From Palleronia sp. THAF1 (lineage in GTDB: Bacteria; Pseudomonadota; Alphaproteobacteria; Rhodobacterales; Rhodobacteraceae), in assembly GCF_009363795.1 (NCBI RefSeq), contig NZ_CP045420.1, positions 3,081,001 through 3,145,000 of the forward strand: DNA of 64,000 nucleotides, written 5' to 3'. Of the stretch, positions 36,901 through 45,577 are shown piece after piece; position 1 is the stretch's first letter, and every line of letters begins with the position of its first letter. The notes under the pieces were generated by a model, which saw only the letters and a program-made list of their open reading frames with translations, searched no databases and was not told the DNA's origin. The position numbers and the translations under genes were made by a program.

Positions 36901-38046
36901 CTAGCAGATCTGGGTAATGGCTGCCGCCCAGAGCTTTGCCCCGATGGCGATCAGGTCGTCGGGGAAATCGTAGCGCGGATCGTGCAAGGGCGGCTGCACT
37001 TCGCCTGAGCCAAGGAACAGCATCGCGGCGGGGGCGAGGGCGTTCAGCCGTCCAAAATCCTCTGACGGGCGCCATGGCTGGCCTTCTTCGCTATGCGGGA
37101 TGCCGGCCGCGTCGAGCGCGTGGCGAAGATGTTTCACGGGTTCCGGATCATTCCCGGTGGCCTCGAAAACCTCGTGGTAGGTGATCGTGGCGTCCAAGCC
37201 TTCGCCTTGTGCGGTGTCCCGCACCATGGTTTCGGCTTGTTCAATCAGAAGATCCATCCGCGCATCGGTCAGCGTCCGCAGCGTGGAGCGGATTTCGCCG
37301 TCGCCCGGTGCCACGCCGAAGGCGGTGCCGCCCATCGAGACGCCTGCCACAGTGACCAATGCGAACTCTGGATCGGGGAACGTCGCCTCTGCCAAGTCGG
37401 TCAGCCCTTCCATCAGCGTTGCCAAGGCACGCCGAGGGGAGATGCCGTGTTCCGGCGTGGACGCATGGGCCGCGCGCCCGGTCAGCCGCACTGCCATTCC
37501 GCGTGACGCGCAGGCCATCGGACCTTCTTTCAGGGCCACATGGCCCAAAGCCAGCCCCGGCAGGTTGTGCAGCGACACGACCAGATCGGGTTTCAGCATT
37601 CGGCTGCGGGGATCGTCCAGAACCGCCCGCGCACCTGCGCCGTCTTCCTCTGCGGGCTGCAACAGCAGGATAGCGCGGCCCTTCTCGAAGCCGCGCCCCA
37701 AGGCACGGGCCAAGGCGATCAGGATCGACATGTGGCCGTCATGGCCGCAAAGGTGAGCGGTGCCGGGAGTGTCGGAGGTCCAGTCGACACCGGATTCCTC
37801 GACGATGGGAAGCGCGTCCAGTTCGGCGCGGATCATCAACGTGCGACCCGGCTTGGACCCGTGAAACACGCCTGCGACCCCGGTCCCGCCCAAGCCCGTC
37901 ACTACGTCGGCTGCACCGGCATCGCGCAGTTCGGTGGCGATGCGTTTGGCTGTTTGATGTTCAAGCCCCGAGAGTTCGGGCGCGCGGTGCAGGTCATGGC
38001 GCAGGGCGCGGGCGTGGGTGATGTCGGCGTCGGCAATCTGGATCAT
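36901..38046 (-). CDS. M20 family amidohydrolase/peptidase
   Basis: A 381-aa metal-dependent hydrolase of the M20D type (hippurate, indole-acetyl-amino acid or N-acyl amino acid hydrolases). Metal motifs HDLHRAPELSG, CGHDGHM and QPAEEDGAGA are intact, and SLHNLPGLALGHV is a family feature. No signal peptide, so it is cytoplasmic. The substrate is not predictable. Confidence 0.88.
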   Translation of the reverse strand: MIQIADADITHARALRHDLHRAPELSGLEHQTAKRIATELRDAGAADVVTGLGGTGVAGVFHGSKPGRTLMIRAELDALPIVEESGVDWTSDTPGTAHLCGHDGHMSILIALARALGRGFEKGRAILLLQPAEEDGAGARAVLDDPRSRMLKPDLVVSLHNLPGLALGHVALKEGPMACASRGMAVRLTGRAAHASTPEHGISPRRALATLMEGLTDLAEATFPDPEFALVTVAGVSMGGTAFGVAPGDGEIRSTLRTLTDARMDLLIEQAETMVRDTAQGEGLDATITYHEVFEATGNDPEPVKHLRHALDAAGIPHSEEGQPWRPSEDFGRLNALAPAAMLFLGSGEVQPPLHDPRYDFPDDLIAIGAKLWAAAITQIC

Positions 38047-38082
38047 GGGGCCACCGCATCACGGGCGGCTCCGGATCGCAAC

Positions 38083-38715
38083 TTACTTCACGAAGGGAGC
38101 CGCATCGCCCCACACGGCTTTGACCCGCGCGTCGCGGCCACAGCCCTGCCGGTAACGCACGTAGGCTTCGTTCTTCGGCACAGCGACGCCAAAGCGGGTG
38201 AAGGCCACGCGGTCCTGGGACTTGTAGTAGTCTTGGTGGTATTCGCCGACCGGAGAAAACTCGTTCACTGGCATGATCTTGGTCACGATATCCCGGCCCA
38301 ACTGTTGCTCGGCCGCGGCCTTGGCAGCTTCTGCCGCTTGGCGCTGAGCTGCGGTCTCGTAGAAAATCGCGGTGGTGTATTCCAAGCCGCGGTCACAGAA
38401 CTGCCCGCCCGCATCCAGCGGATCAATCGAGCGCAAAAACATGTCGTAGATCTGGCGGTAGCTGATCTGTGTGTCGTCGAACGGCACGCGCACCGCTTCC
38501 AAATGGTCGCCGGAATTGCCGTACGTCGGGTTGGCCGTGGCGCCGCCTGCAAAGCCAGAGACGACGTCGCCGACGCCGCGCACCTTTTCGAAGTCAGCTT
38601 CGACGCACCAGAAGCAACCGCCGGCCAGATAGGCGGTCTGCTGTGCGGCGGTGGCGTGGCCCGCCGCGAAGATCAGGCCGAATGCGGCCACCAATGGTTT
38701 CAGTGAAAATGTCAT
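38083..38715 (-). CDS. msrA: Periplasmic peptide-methionine (S)-S-oxide reductase
   Basis: A 210-aa MsrA that repairs oxidised methionine. A signal peptide (about residues 1-23, ending ATA-A) precedes the catalytic motif GGCFWCVEADFE; SGFAGG and the C-terminal PFV end follow. Export is notable, since most MsrA proteins are cytoplasmic. AAGGAGG 8 nt before the ATG at 38715 fixes the start. Confidence 0.94.
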   Translation of the reverse strand: MTFSLKPLVAAFGLIFAAGHATAAQQTAYLAGGCFWCVEADFEKVRGVGDVVSGFAGGATANPTYGNSGDHLEAVRVPFDDTQISYRQIYDMFLRSIDPLDAGGQFCDRGLEYTTAIFYETAAQRQAAEAAKAAAEQQLGRDIVTKIMPVNEFSPVGEYHQDYYKSQDRVAFTRFGVAVPKNEAYVRYRQGCGRDARVKAVWGDAAPFVK

Positions 38716-38883
38716 GGATCGTCCTCCTTGCCTGCACCCTTTGCGCCAGATGGTTTGGTTGCAAGCATTGCTGCGCTGTCTCACGCGGGTGTGACGGTGG
38801 ATTGGCGGTGGCCGCGGCAGAGGGTTGCGCTATGATATCCGCCTACGCCGCCGCCGGGTGCGGCCCGATCAAGCAGGTTTTCC

Positions 38884-39864
38884 ATGAGCGGAATCATCGC
38901 CCTTCTCGACGATGTCGCGGCCATCGCCAAGGTCGCGTCGGCTTCTGTCGACGATGTTGTCGGCCAAGCCGTAAAAGCGTCGGGCAAGGCGGCGGGCGCC
39001 GTGATTGACGATGCGGCGGTGACGCCGAAATATCTGCAGGGTTTTTCCGCCAAACGCGAACTGCCTATCGTATGGAAGATCGCGCGCGGATCGCTGTTCA
39101 ACAAGCTGGTGATCCTGCTTCCCGTGGCCCTTTTGCTGGCGACGTTCGCGCCGTTCGTCATTCCTATCCTGCTGATGATCGGCGGCGCGTATCTGTGCTT
39201 CGAAGGGGCAGAGAAGGTCTGGCACAAGATCAACCCGTCGGATCACCATTCCGAAGAGCTGGTGTCCGAAAAGCTGAGCGCCGCGCAGCTGGAAGAGAAA
39301 AAGGTGAAGGGCGCGGTGAAGACCGACTTCATCCTGTCGGCCGAAATCATGACCATCGTGCTGAACGCGTTGCCGCAAGATGTGTCGATCTGGATGACCG
39401 GCGCGAGCCTTGCGGTGGCGGGTATCATCATCACCATCGTGGTTTATGGGGCCGTCGCGTTGATCGTGAAGGCCGACGATGTGGGTCTACACATGGCGGC
39501 AGAGGGCAATAGCGGGTTCGTGCAGTCGCTAGGTCGGGGGATCGTACGCGGTATGCCGACCGTTATGCTGCTGCTGGTGGTCATCGGTACGGCGGCGATG
39601 ATCTGGGTGGGCGGAAATATCATCGTGCATGCGTTGAACGAGCTTGGCTGGCATCTGCCCTATGACGTGATTCACGATCTCGCTGTCGGAGCTGCGGCGT
39701 CCGTGCCGGAGTCGCTGGCGGGCGCCGTCGAATGGGGTGTGACGGCGTTCTTGGACGGGATCATCGGTTTGGTTCTTGGACTTGCACTGATCCCCGTCGT
39801 CACGAAGCTGATCGTCCCTCTGTCGAGTTGGCTGTTTCCCGAAAAGCAGGCGACGCCGCATTAG
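38884..39864 (+). CDS. DUF808 family inner-membrane protein (YedI-like)
   Basis: A 326-aa protein beginning MSGIIALLDDVAAIAKVASASVDDV and continuing AVTPKYLQGFSAKRELPIVWKIARGSL, which is characteristic of DUF808. There are about five hydrophobic segments from residue 72 on, and GAEKVWHKI follows the first pair. Function is unknown. Its 3' end overlaps the convergent BLUF gene by 65 bp. Confidence 0.88.
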   Translation: MSGIIALLDDVAAIAKVASASVDDVVGQAVKASGKAAGAVIDDAAVTPKYLQGFSAKRELPIVWKIARGSLFNKLVILLPVALLLATFAPFVIPILLMIGGAYLCFEGAEKVWHKINPSDHHSEELVSEKLSAAQLEEKKVKGAVKTDFILSAEIMTIVLNALPQDVSIWMTGASLAVAGIIITIVVYGAVALIVKADDVGLHMAAEGNSGFVQSLGRGIVRGMPTVMLLLVVIGTAAMIWVGGNIIVHALNELGWHLPYDVIHDLAVGAAASVPESLAGAVEWGVTAFLDGIIGLVLGLALIPVVTKLIVPLSSWLFPEKQATPH

Positions 39865-40306
39865 GTATTTCCGCGTTCCACGCAGGATCATCCCGCTGGC
39901 CTTTGCCACTGGACGACAGGTGATCAAGGAAGGCCACGAACTCTTCGGTCCTTGCCGTTGAGAGATCGGCTGAACGGCCATGGATGCGTTGAAATACGCC
40001 GAAGAATCCGGTTTCCGTTTCGGTCAGCGCCATGTCCCAACCATCGAACCGACGCGTTTGCAGCGGTCCTTCGGATAAGGTCTGCACATCCCGATGTCGC
40101 CAGTCGGCTTGGATCAAACGTTTGATGTGGGCAACCTGATCGTCAGCGCCCTCCAGATATTGAACGAAATGCGACCCCTCCCGTTGTAGGAACCCCGAGA
40201 TGCCGCATTCGATGTTTCGCTGCCGCGACCGCAGATAGATCATAGCTTCGTCGGTAGAGCGCGACGGAATGCAGGCGACAGATCGATAGAGCCAATAAGT
40301 TAACAT
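39800..40306 (-). CDS. BLUF-domain blue-light sensor
   Basis: A 168-aa protein whose first ~95 residues are a BLUF domain binding FAD. The photoactive Tyr (LTYWLYRS), flavin-contacting Asn (RQRNIECGISGFL), key Gln (HFVQYLEG) and the W/M pair (FDGWDM) all seem present. The short C-terminal tail has no output domain, so it must act through a partner. AGGAGG 5 nt before the ATG at 40306 makes this the start and the GTG 6 bp upstream part of the ribosome binding site. Confidence 0.88.
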   Translation of the reverse strand: MLTYWLYRSVACIPSRSTDEAMIYLRSRQRNIECGISGFLQREGSHFVQYLEGADDQVAHIKRLIQADWRHRDVQTLSEGPLQTRRFDGWDMALTETETGFFGVFQRIHGRSADLSTARTEEFVAFLDHLSSSGKGQRDDPAWNAEIPNAASPAFRETANSTEGRSAS

Positions 40307-40414
40307 CGGCACCTCCTTTTCAGAAAAATTGCTGCCGAATGGTTAATGAACTCCCAACGCGAGAAACCCGTCTTTGAGGTTGCGCAAACGATCAGGCTGC
40401 GGTCCCTTCGCCGC

Positions 40415-41308
40415 ATGACAACGCACACCGCACACGACGACCCGCGCAACGCCGATATCCTGATTTGGGTGAATGGCTCTCTCAGGCCCCGCGCAGAAGC
40501 TGTCGTGTCGGTCTACGACGCAGGCTTCATGCTGGGCGATGGTATCTGGGAGGGAATGCGCCTGCACAACGAGCGCTGGGCGTTCTTGGATGACCACATG
40601 GATCGATTGTTCGAAGCCGCGTTGGCGGTGGACATCGACATCGGTATGTCCCGTTCCGACCTCATCGCCGCGCTAGAAGATACGACCCGCGCCAACGGTA
40701 TGACCGACGACGCGCACTGCCGTCTGATGATCACGCGCGGGATCAAGGAGCGGCCCTTTCAGCATCCAGCGTTCTCGGTCACCGGGCCGACCGTGGTCAT
40801 CATCTGCGAACACTCGGTCCCGTCGCTGCCGAAGCCGATCCGGCTGGCCACCGTTCCGCATCAGCGCGGTCTGCCCATGACGCAGGACCCAAAGCTGAAC
40901 AGCCATTCCAAGTTGAACTGCATCCTCGCCTGCATCGCCGCCGAAAAGGCGGGCGCGGACGAGGCCCTGATGCTTGACGTGCATGGTTTCGTGAACACCA
41001 CCAACGCCTGCAACTTCTTCATCGTGCGTAAGGGAGAGGTTTGGACCAGCACCGGCGACTACTGCATGAACGGCATCACGCGCCAGAAGGTGATCGACCT
41101 GTGTCGCGCCAACGATATCCCGGTGTTCGAGCGCAACTTTAGCTTGGTCGACACATACGGCGCGGATGAGGCGTTCCTGACTGGCACCTTCGGCGCTCAG
41201 GTGCCTGTGGGCAGTATCGACGGGCGTGTGATCGGCACCGAAGCGGGGCCGATGACCCAACGCATCCGTGCGCTTTATGCCGATCTGGTGGTGGAAGACT
41301 GTGCCTGA
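40415..41308 (+). CDS. Class IV PLP aminotransferase (branched-chain/D-amino acid type)
   Basis: A 297-aa fold-type IV aminotransferase or lyase. VYDAGFMLGDGIWEGMRL, the catalytic Lys in LNSHSKLNCILA and VNTTNACNFFIV are typical. It could be a branched-chain, D-amino acid or aminodeoxychorismate-type enzyme. A start 69 bp earlier is possible, but the ATG at 40415 fits the family better. It overlaps the next gene by 8 bp. Confidence 0.85.
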   Translation: MTTHTAHDDPRNADILIWVNGSLRPRAEAVVSVYDAGFMLGDGIWEGMRLHNERWAFLDDHMDRLFEAALAVDIDIGMSRSDLIAALEDTTRANGMTDDAHCRLMITRGIKERPFQHPAFSVTGPTVVIICEHSVPSLPKPIRLATVPHQRGLPMTQDPKLNSHSKLNCILACIAAEKAGADEALMLDVHGFVNTTNACNFFIVRKGEVWTSTGDYCMNGITRQKVIDLCRANDIPVFERNFSLVDTYGADEAFLTGTFGAQVPVGSIDGRVIGTEAGPMTQRIRALYADLVVEDCA

Positions 41309-41993
41309 CCTGATCGCGGCGTGGTCCGGCCCGCGCAACCTGTCCACCGCGATGATGTATGCCTTCGCCACGCGGGGCGATTGCGCTGTGCAGGATGAGC
41401 CGTTCTACGCGCCATTTCTTGCGCGCACCGGCCTTGGTCACCCCATGCGCGACACGATTCTGGCCCGACATGAGACCGATCCAGCGCAGGTCGTCGCGGG
41501 CTTCGACGGTGGGCTGACCTATCTCAAGCTGATGGCGCATCATATGAAGGGGATGCCGCTGGATTGGGCGCATGGCGCACGGCACCTTCACCTGATCCGC
41601 CACCCCGCTCGCGTAATCGCCAGCTACACGGCCAAGCGCGAACGACCCTCGCTCGATGATATCGGCTTCCCGCAGCAACGCGCCTTGTTCGATCGGTTCG
41701 GCGGCGTGATCCTCGACAGCGCCGACATTCGCGCCGATCCCGCTGGCATTCTGTCCCGCGCCTGTGCCGCGCTGGGCTTGCCCTACACCGACCGCATGCT
41801 GGAATGGCCGAGCGGCGGGCATCCCAGCGACGGTGTTTGGGCGGCGCATTGGTACGGGGCGGTCCATGCCTCGACCGGCTTCGCTGATCCCGAAGGGCCG
41901 TTGCCAGTGCTGACCGGCGATGCCACTAAGCTTCTGGAGCGTGCCTTGCCGATCTACGAAGACCTCTACGCCCAGCGCCTCACGCCGGAGTGA
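41301..41993 (+). CDS. P-loop sulfotransferase-like protein
   Basis: A 230-aa protein with the sulfotransferase-type P-loop WSGPRNLSTAMM at residues 8-19 and the partner motif HLIRHPARVIASY, which in PAPS-dependent enzymes binds the 3'-phosphate. The GTG start overlaps the stop of the aminotransferase by 8 bp, so the two are translationally coupled and probably act on the same small molecule. The acceptor is unknown, and it may not be a real sulfotransferase. Confidence 0.72.
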   Translation: MPDLIAAWSGPRNLSTAMMYAFATRGDCAVQDEPFYAPFLARTGLGHPMRDTILARHETDPAQVVAGFDGGLTYLKLMAHHMKGMPLDWAHGARHLHLIRHPARVIASYTAKRERPSLDDIGFPQQRALFDRFGGVILDSADIRADPAGILSRACAALGLPYTDRMLEWPSGGHPSDGVWAAHWYGAVHASTGFADPEGPLPVLTGDATKLLERALPIYEDLYAQRLTPE

Positions 41994-42044
41994 GGGGCGG
42001 CAGCGCGGGGGTGCGCTAGGTGTGTGGGGCAAAGGAGAGCCCTC

Positions 42045-43022
42045 ATGACCGACCTCAATCGCCGCACAGCCCTTGGCATAACCTTCGCCGCATTGCTGGC
42101 CACAACGCTTGCCCCCGGTCGGCTGTTCGCGCAGGGGCAGGGGCCCGTCGTCCTGATCACGGGCTGTTCGTCGGGCTTCGGTCGCCTGACGGCAGAGACG
42201 ATGGCCCGCGCCGGCTACCGAGTGGCAGCCACGATGCGGGACAGGCGTGAGGCGAATTCCGAAGCCGCGCTGGCTTTGACACAGATGGCCGATGACGCTG
42301 GGCTGGAGTTGGCCGTCTTCGACATGGACGTCCGCTCGGACGACAGCGTTGCCTATGGTCACGCCAAGGCGGTGGAACGGTTCGGCCCGGTCGATATCCT
42401 GATCTCCAACGCCGGCATCGGCATCCCGCTGCCCCTCGAGGCGTCGATGGAGGCCACCCGCGAGGTGATGGAAACGAATTTCTACGGTGGCCTGCGCGTC
42501 GCCCAAGCCGTCTTGCCATCCATGCGCGAACGCCGAACCGGCCTGATGATTCAGGTCACCAGCGCGCTGGGCCGCTACTCCATCCCGCTGTACGGTGCCT
42601 ACTGCGCGTCGAAGCACGCGCTGGAAGCCGCGTTCACCGCGATGGCCTATGAGTGCCATCCCTTCGGCATAGAGACGACGATGGTTCAGCCCGGCGGATA
42701 CGACACGCTGTTCAAGGAAAACGCGGCAGAAGATGTGGCCGGCTACTGGCCCGATCTGCCCGAAGCGCTGCGCAAAGCCTACGCCGACCACCGCGACGCG
42801 ACCGACAACATCCTGCGCAATGTGGCGACCCCGCCGTCCCAACAAATTGCAGACGCCATCCTGCGCGTTGCCCAACTGGACCCAGGGAGCCGCCCCCTGC
42901 ACGTCTCCGAAGGGCCGGGCATGTCCGACCTGCCACCCCTGAACGAGCGACTGCAAGCCGTCACCGAGTCCAGCACCCGCAACTACATTCGGCGGCCAGA
43001 GTGGGTGGATCTGGCTACTTGA
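42045..43022 (+). CDS. Exported short-chain dehydrogenase/reductase
   Basis: A 325-aa SDR with a Tat-like leader: NRRTALGI followed by a hydrophobic stretch and LFAQ, about 30 residues in all. The NAD(P) motif TGCSSGFG, SNAGIG and catalytic YCASK are intact. A twin-arginine leader suggests folding with its cofactor before export, which is unusual for SDRs. AAGGAG 7 nt upstream supports the start. The substrate is unknown. Confidence 0.82.
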   Translation: MTDLNRRTALGITFAALLATTLAPGRLFAQGQGPVVLITGCSSGFGRLTAETMARAGYRVAATMRDRREANSEAALALTQMADDAGLELAVFDMDVRSDDSVAYGHAKAVERFGPVDILISNAGIGIPLPLEASMEATREVMETNFYGGLRVAQAVLPSMRERRTGLMIQVTSALGRYSIPLYGAYCASKHALEAAFTAMAYECHPFGIETTMVQPGGYDTLFKENAAEDVAGYWPDLPEALRKAYADHRDATDNILRNVATPPSQQIADAILRVAQLDPGSRPLHVSEGPGMSDLPPLNERLQAVTESSTRNYIRRPEWVDLAT

Positions 43023-43299
43023 GCACCTGCGCCAGCTTCAGCGCGGCCTTCATGTCACCCGATACCTTGATCCGGCGGGTGGCGAAGGCGGTCATGGGAT
43101 TCAGCTTGCCGGACAGCAGCCTCTCCAGATCGGGACGCGAGATGTGCAGCGTGCAGTCTGCGGGGCGGTCTTCGAGATACGCGGTATCCCCGATCAGCGT
43201 GATCGCGCCTTCGTCCCCGCAATCGAACTGGATCGACGCGTCGAGCGGGCGCTTGTTCAGGCCCTTCTGAATCCGGTCGCGCAGCTCTGTCATCGTCAT
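43015..43299 (-). CDS. SCP2 sterol-binding domain protein
   Basis: A 94-aa single-domain SCP2-like protein (lipid or acyl-CoA binding): SIQFDCGDEGAITLIGDTAYLEDRPADCTLHIS and MKAALKLAQVLK at the end. AGGAG 7 nt before the ATG at 43299 supports this start over a much longer reading. It is convergent with the SDR, overlapping by 8 bp. Confidence 0.85.
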   Translation of the reverse strand: MTMTELRDRIQKGLNKRPLDASIQFDCGDEGAITLIGDTAYLEDRPADCTLHISRPDLERLLSGKLNPMTAFATRRIKVSGDMKAALKLAQVLK

Positions 43300-43369
43300 T
43301 TCAGCACTCCTGCCAGTCGGGTCAGCGCAATCTAGACGGCCCGCCGCGAACGGGAAGCGCGAGTCGTAA

Positions 43370-44407
43370 TTACGTTCCGTCGCGCGCCGCTTCGCGAATA
43401 TCGTCGGCTCGTTCGCCGGGGTCCGGGTGGGTCGACGCCCAGCCGCCCTGTGCCCCCTGATCCGCGGCCCAGTCGAAGAAACGCGCCATGCCTTCCGGGT
43501 CGTAGCCCGCATCCATGGTCAGACGCACACCCTTTTCATCCGCCTCACGCTCATGCTGGCGAGAGTGGCGCAGCGACAGCAGCACGCCGCCTTCCAGAAG
43601 CACATCTTCGATGATCGGCCCGGTATCGCCCGCGATCAGGGCGACCAGCACGTAGATCCCGAGTGAGCGGTAAAGCTGCGACAGGCCGTGCTGTTCGGTG
43701 ACGTGCCCCAGCTCGTGCCCCAACACGCCCGCGATCAGGTCGATGTCCTGGAATTCGGACCACAGCGCGTCCGTCATGATGACCGTGCCGCCCGGCAGCG
43801 CCGCGGCGTTCGGACCCATGCCGCCGCCGTCGCGGAACAGCAGGCCATGCTCGAACCGGGTGCGCTCGTTGTCGGGCAGTTCGGCCAGCAGGTGGTTGTA
43901 GACGGTGCGTATTTCGGCCTGCGTGTCTTCAGACAGCGCGGTCTCGTCGAACACCGCGCGGTCCATGATGCTCAGTGTCGAGCGGTCGATGGTGGCTCGC
44001 ACGGATTGCGGGGTGGACCATACCGCGACGGCCACCAGTGCAGGCAAGGCATAAAGACAGATCAACGCGATCCCGGCGACCGACGCGGCAACGACACCGA
44101 TCAGACGTGGAGAGAACGCTTCGGACCGGTGCAACAGGCTGGCGGACGGGCGACTGCCCATCAGCGCCTCTATCCCAGCATGGTCGTCCGTTTCGAACAG
44201 CGTGCCATCGGCGAAGGACACGCGTCGAGAAGTGCGGCCAACCGGATCGGACAGGCGCGCGTCGGTGCGTGCGAAGTCGTGTGGGGCGTCGCTGTCGGAC
44301 ACCAGCCGCAGCCCGTTGTCACTCGCCATCAGGATAGCTGTGCTGGCAGCGGCGCGGCCCGGTGGGAAGGCCCGTCCCTGAACTTTGGTGCCGTCGCCCA
44401 CCGTCAT
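43370..44407 (-). CDS. M48 family metalloprotease
   Basis: A 345-aa protein with a soluble N-terminal segment of about 95 residues, one hydrophobic stretch (IGVVAASVAGIALICLYALPALVAVAVW) and a C-terminal M48 peptidase domain with HELGH (zinc, catalytic Glu) and a distal EREADEKG Glu ligand. It is likely membrane-anchored with a periplasmic protease. It lies 3 bp after the DUF898 gene, so the two form an operon. Confidence 0.9.
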   Translation of the reverse strand: MTVGDGTKVQGRAFPPGRAAASTAILMASDNGLRLVSDSDAPHDFARTDARLSDPVGRTSRRVSFADGTLFETDDHAGIEALMGSRPSASLLHRSEAFSPRLIGVVAASVAGIALICLYALPALVAVAVWSTPQSVRATIDRSTLSIMDRAVFDETALSEDTQAEIRTVYNHLLAELPDNERTRFEHGLLFRDGGGMGPNAAALPGGTVIMTDALWSEFQDIDLIAGVLGHELGHVTEQHGLSQLYRSLGIYVLVALIAGDTGPIIEDVLLEGGVLLSLRHSRQHEREADEKGVRLTMDAGYDPEGMARFFDWAADQGAQGGWASTHPDPGERADDIREAARDGT

Positions 44408-44410
44408 GGC

Positions 44411-45466
44411 TTAGATCGGCAGGCCGACATCCAGCCCCTCGATATCGCCATAGGCGTCGTCGATAGCGCTGCCCTCATGCGCGATCCGACCGGCGATATC
44501 GTTCAGGTCGCCGTTGGGCAGGATTTGGGTGTTGTGGGCCAGATACCGCGCCATGCGGATCTGTGCCCAAGGCAGCATCAGGCCCAGCGTCAGGACCGTG
44601 ACGATGGTGTTCGAGATCGCGATCCAGATATATTTGACCGGCGTGATGGTCGAGCGCAGACGATGGCCGCCCTCAATCTCGGTCGAAGCATAGATCGTGT
44701 TGCGCAGCAGGGCGCTGTAGATCAGCGCAGCGGGGATCAGGCCGAAGATCAGGAAGCCGTAGATGCCGCCAAGGAACGACAGCATGATAGCGGGATCATC
44801 CTCTAGCGCGGCGCTGTTTTGCGCGATCACCCCGATGGCCGGGCCAAGTGTGAAGACGCCGACGACCACGGCCCAGATCAGCGCGATCGCGAAGGCGCGG
44901 TAGAAGGGGCCGATGGGAGCCGCGAAGTGAAAATCGTGGTTGCCGATGCTGTGCCCCGACACAGAGAAGCGTGCCGCCTTGCGCGACCCGAAGGGTAGGG
45001 CCAGGAACGCGGTCAGGAACACGCCGATCGGCACCAGAAGATAAGTGACGAAGGCATTGCCGTAGGTGCCTTGGAAGTCGAACCGCACGTTGGACCAGCT
45101 TGTCACCCGCGCGTTGAAGCGCAGGGAGTGGATGATCAGTTTTGGCAGGTACAGCACCAAGGCAAGCGTCAGGATCAGGCCGACGACCGGCACGACCGTC
45201 AGAACCGTGTTCCAAACGACAAGCGCGACCACGACGATAATCCGCCCGATCAAAATTTGCTTGCCGGTCGCGTGGTAGTCGAAGCTGCGCCCGTCGATGG
45301 CGGTGTTGCGCTTGAAATATTGCTCTTTGCGCACTTTCGCCCAAGCCGAATAGATGCCGAATGTCACGATGGTCAGCAACAGGTTGACGATCCAGATTCC
45401 GAACCACTCCCCGGCTTTTCCGGAAAATTGCACGGGGACGGCGGTGTCGGGCGATGTTTGGCTCAC
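44411..45466 (-). CDS. DUF898 (YjgN-like) membrane protein
   Basis: A 351-aa protein with about six to seven hydrophobic segments and the family signature FSGKAGEWFGIWIVNLLLTIVTFGIYSAWAKVRKEQYF near the start. Function is unknown. In many proteobacteria it pairs with an M48 peptidase, as here. The start is GTG. Confidence 0.88.
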   Translation of the reverse strand: MSQTSPDTAVPVQFSGKAGEWFGIWIVNLLLTIVTFGIYSAWAKVRKEQYFKRNTAIDGRSFDYHATGKQILIGRIIVVVALVVWNTVLTVVPVVGLILTLALVLYLPKLIIHSLRFNARVTSWSNVRFDFQGTYGNAFVTYLLVPIGVFLTAFLALPFGSRKAARFSVSGHSIGNHDFHFAAPIGPFYRAFAIALIWAVVVGVFTLGPAIGVIAQNSAALEDDPAIMLSFLGGIYGFLIFGLIPAALIYSALLRNTIYASTEIEGGHRLRSTITPVKYIWIAISNTIVTVLTLGLMLPWAQIRMARYLAHNTQILPNGDLNDIAGRIAHEGSAIDDAYGDIEGLDVGLPI

Positions 45467-45577
45467 GTCGGGCTTTCAGGTTGAACGATTTGTCACATCG
45501 CTAGCGTTAAGGGTGAGCGCATGGAATGCCGTTCAACACCCCATGCTTACCCATGCGTTAAGCGATGCGAAATCGCC

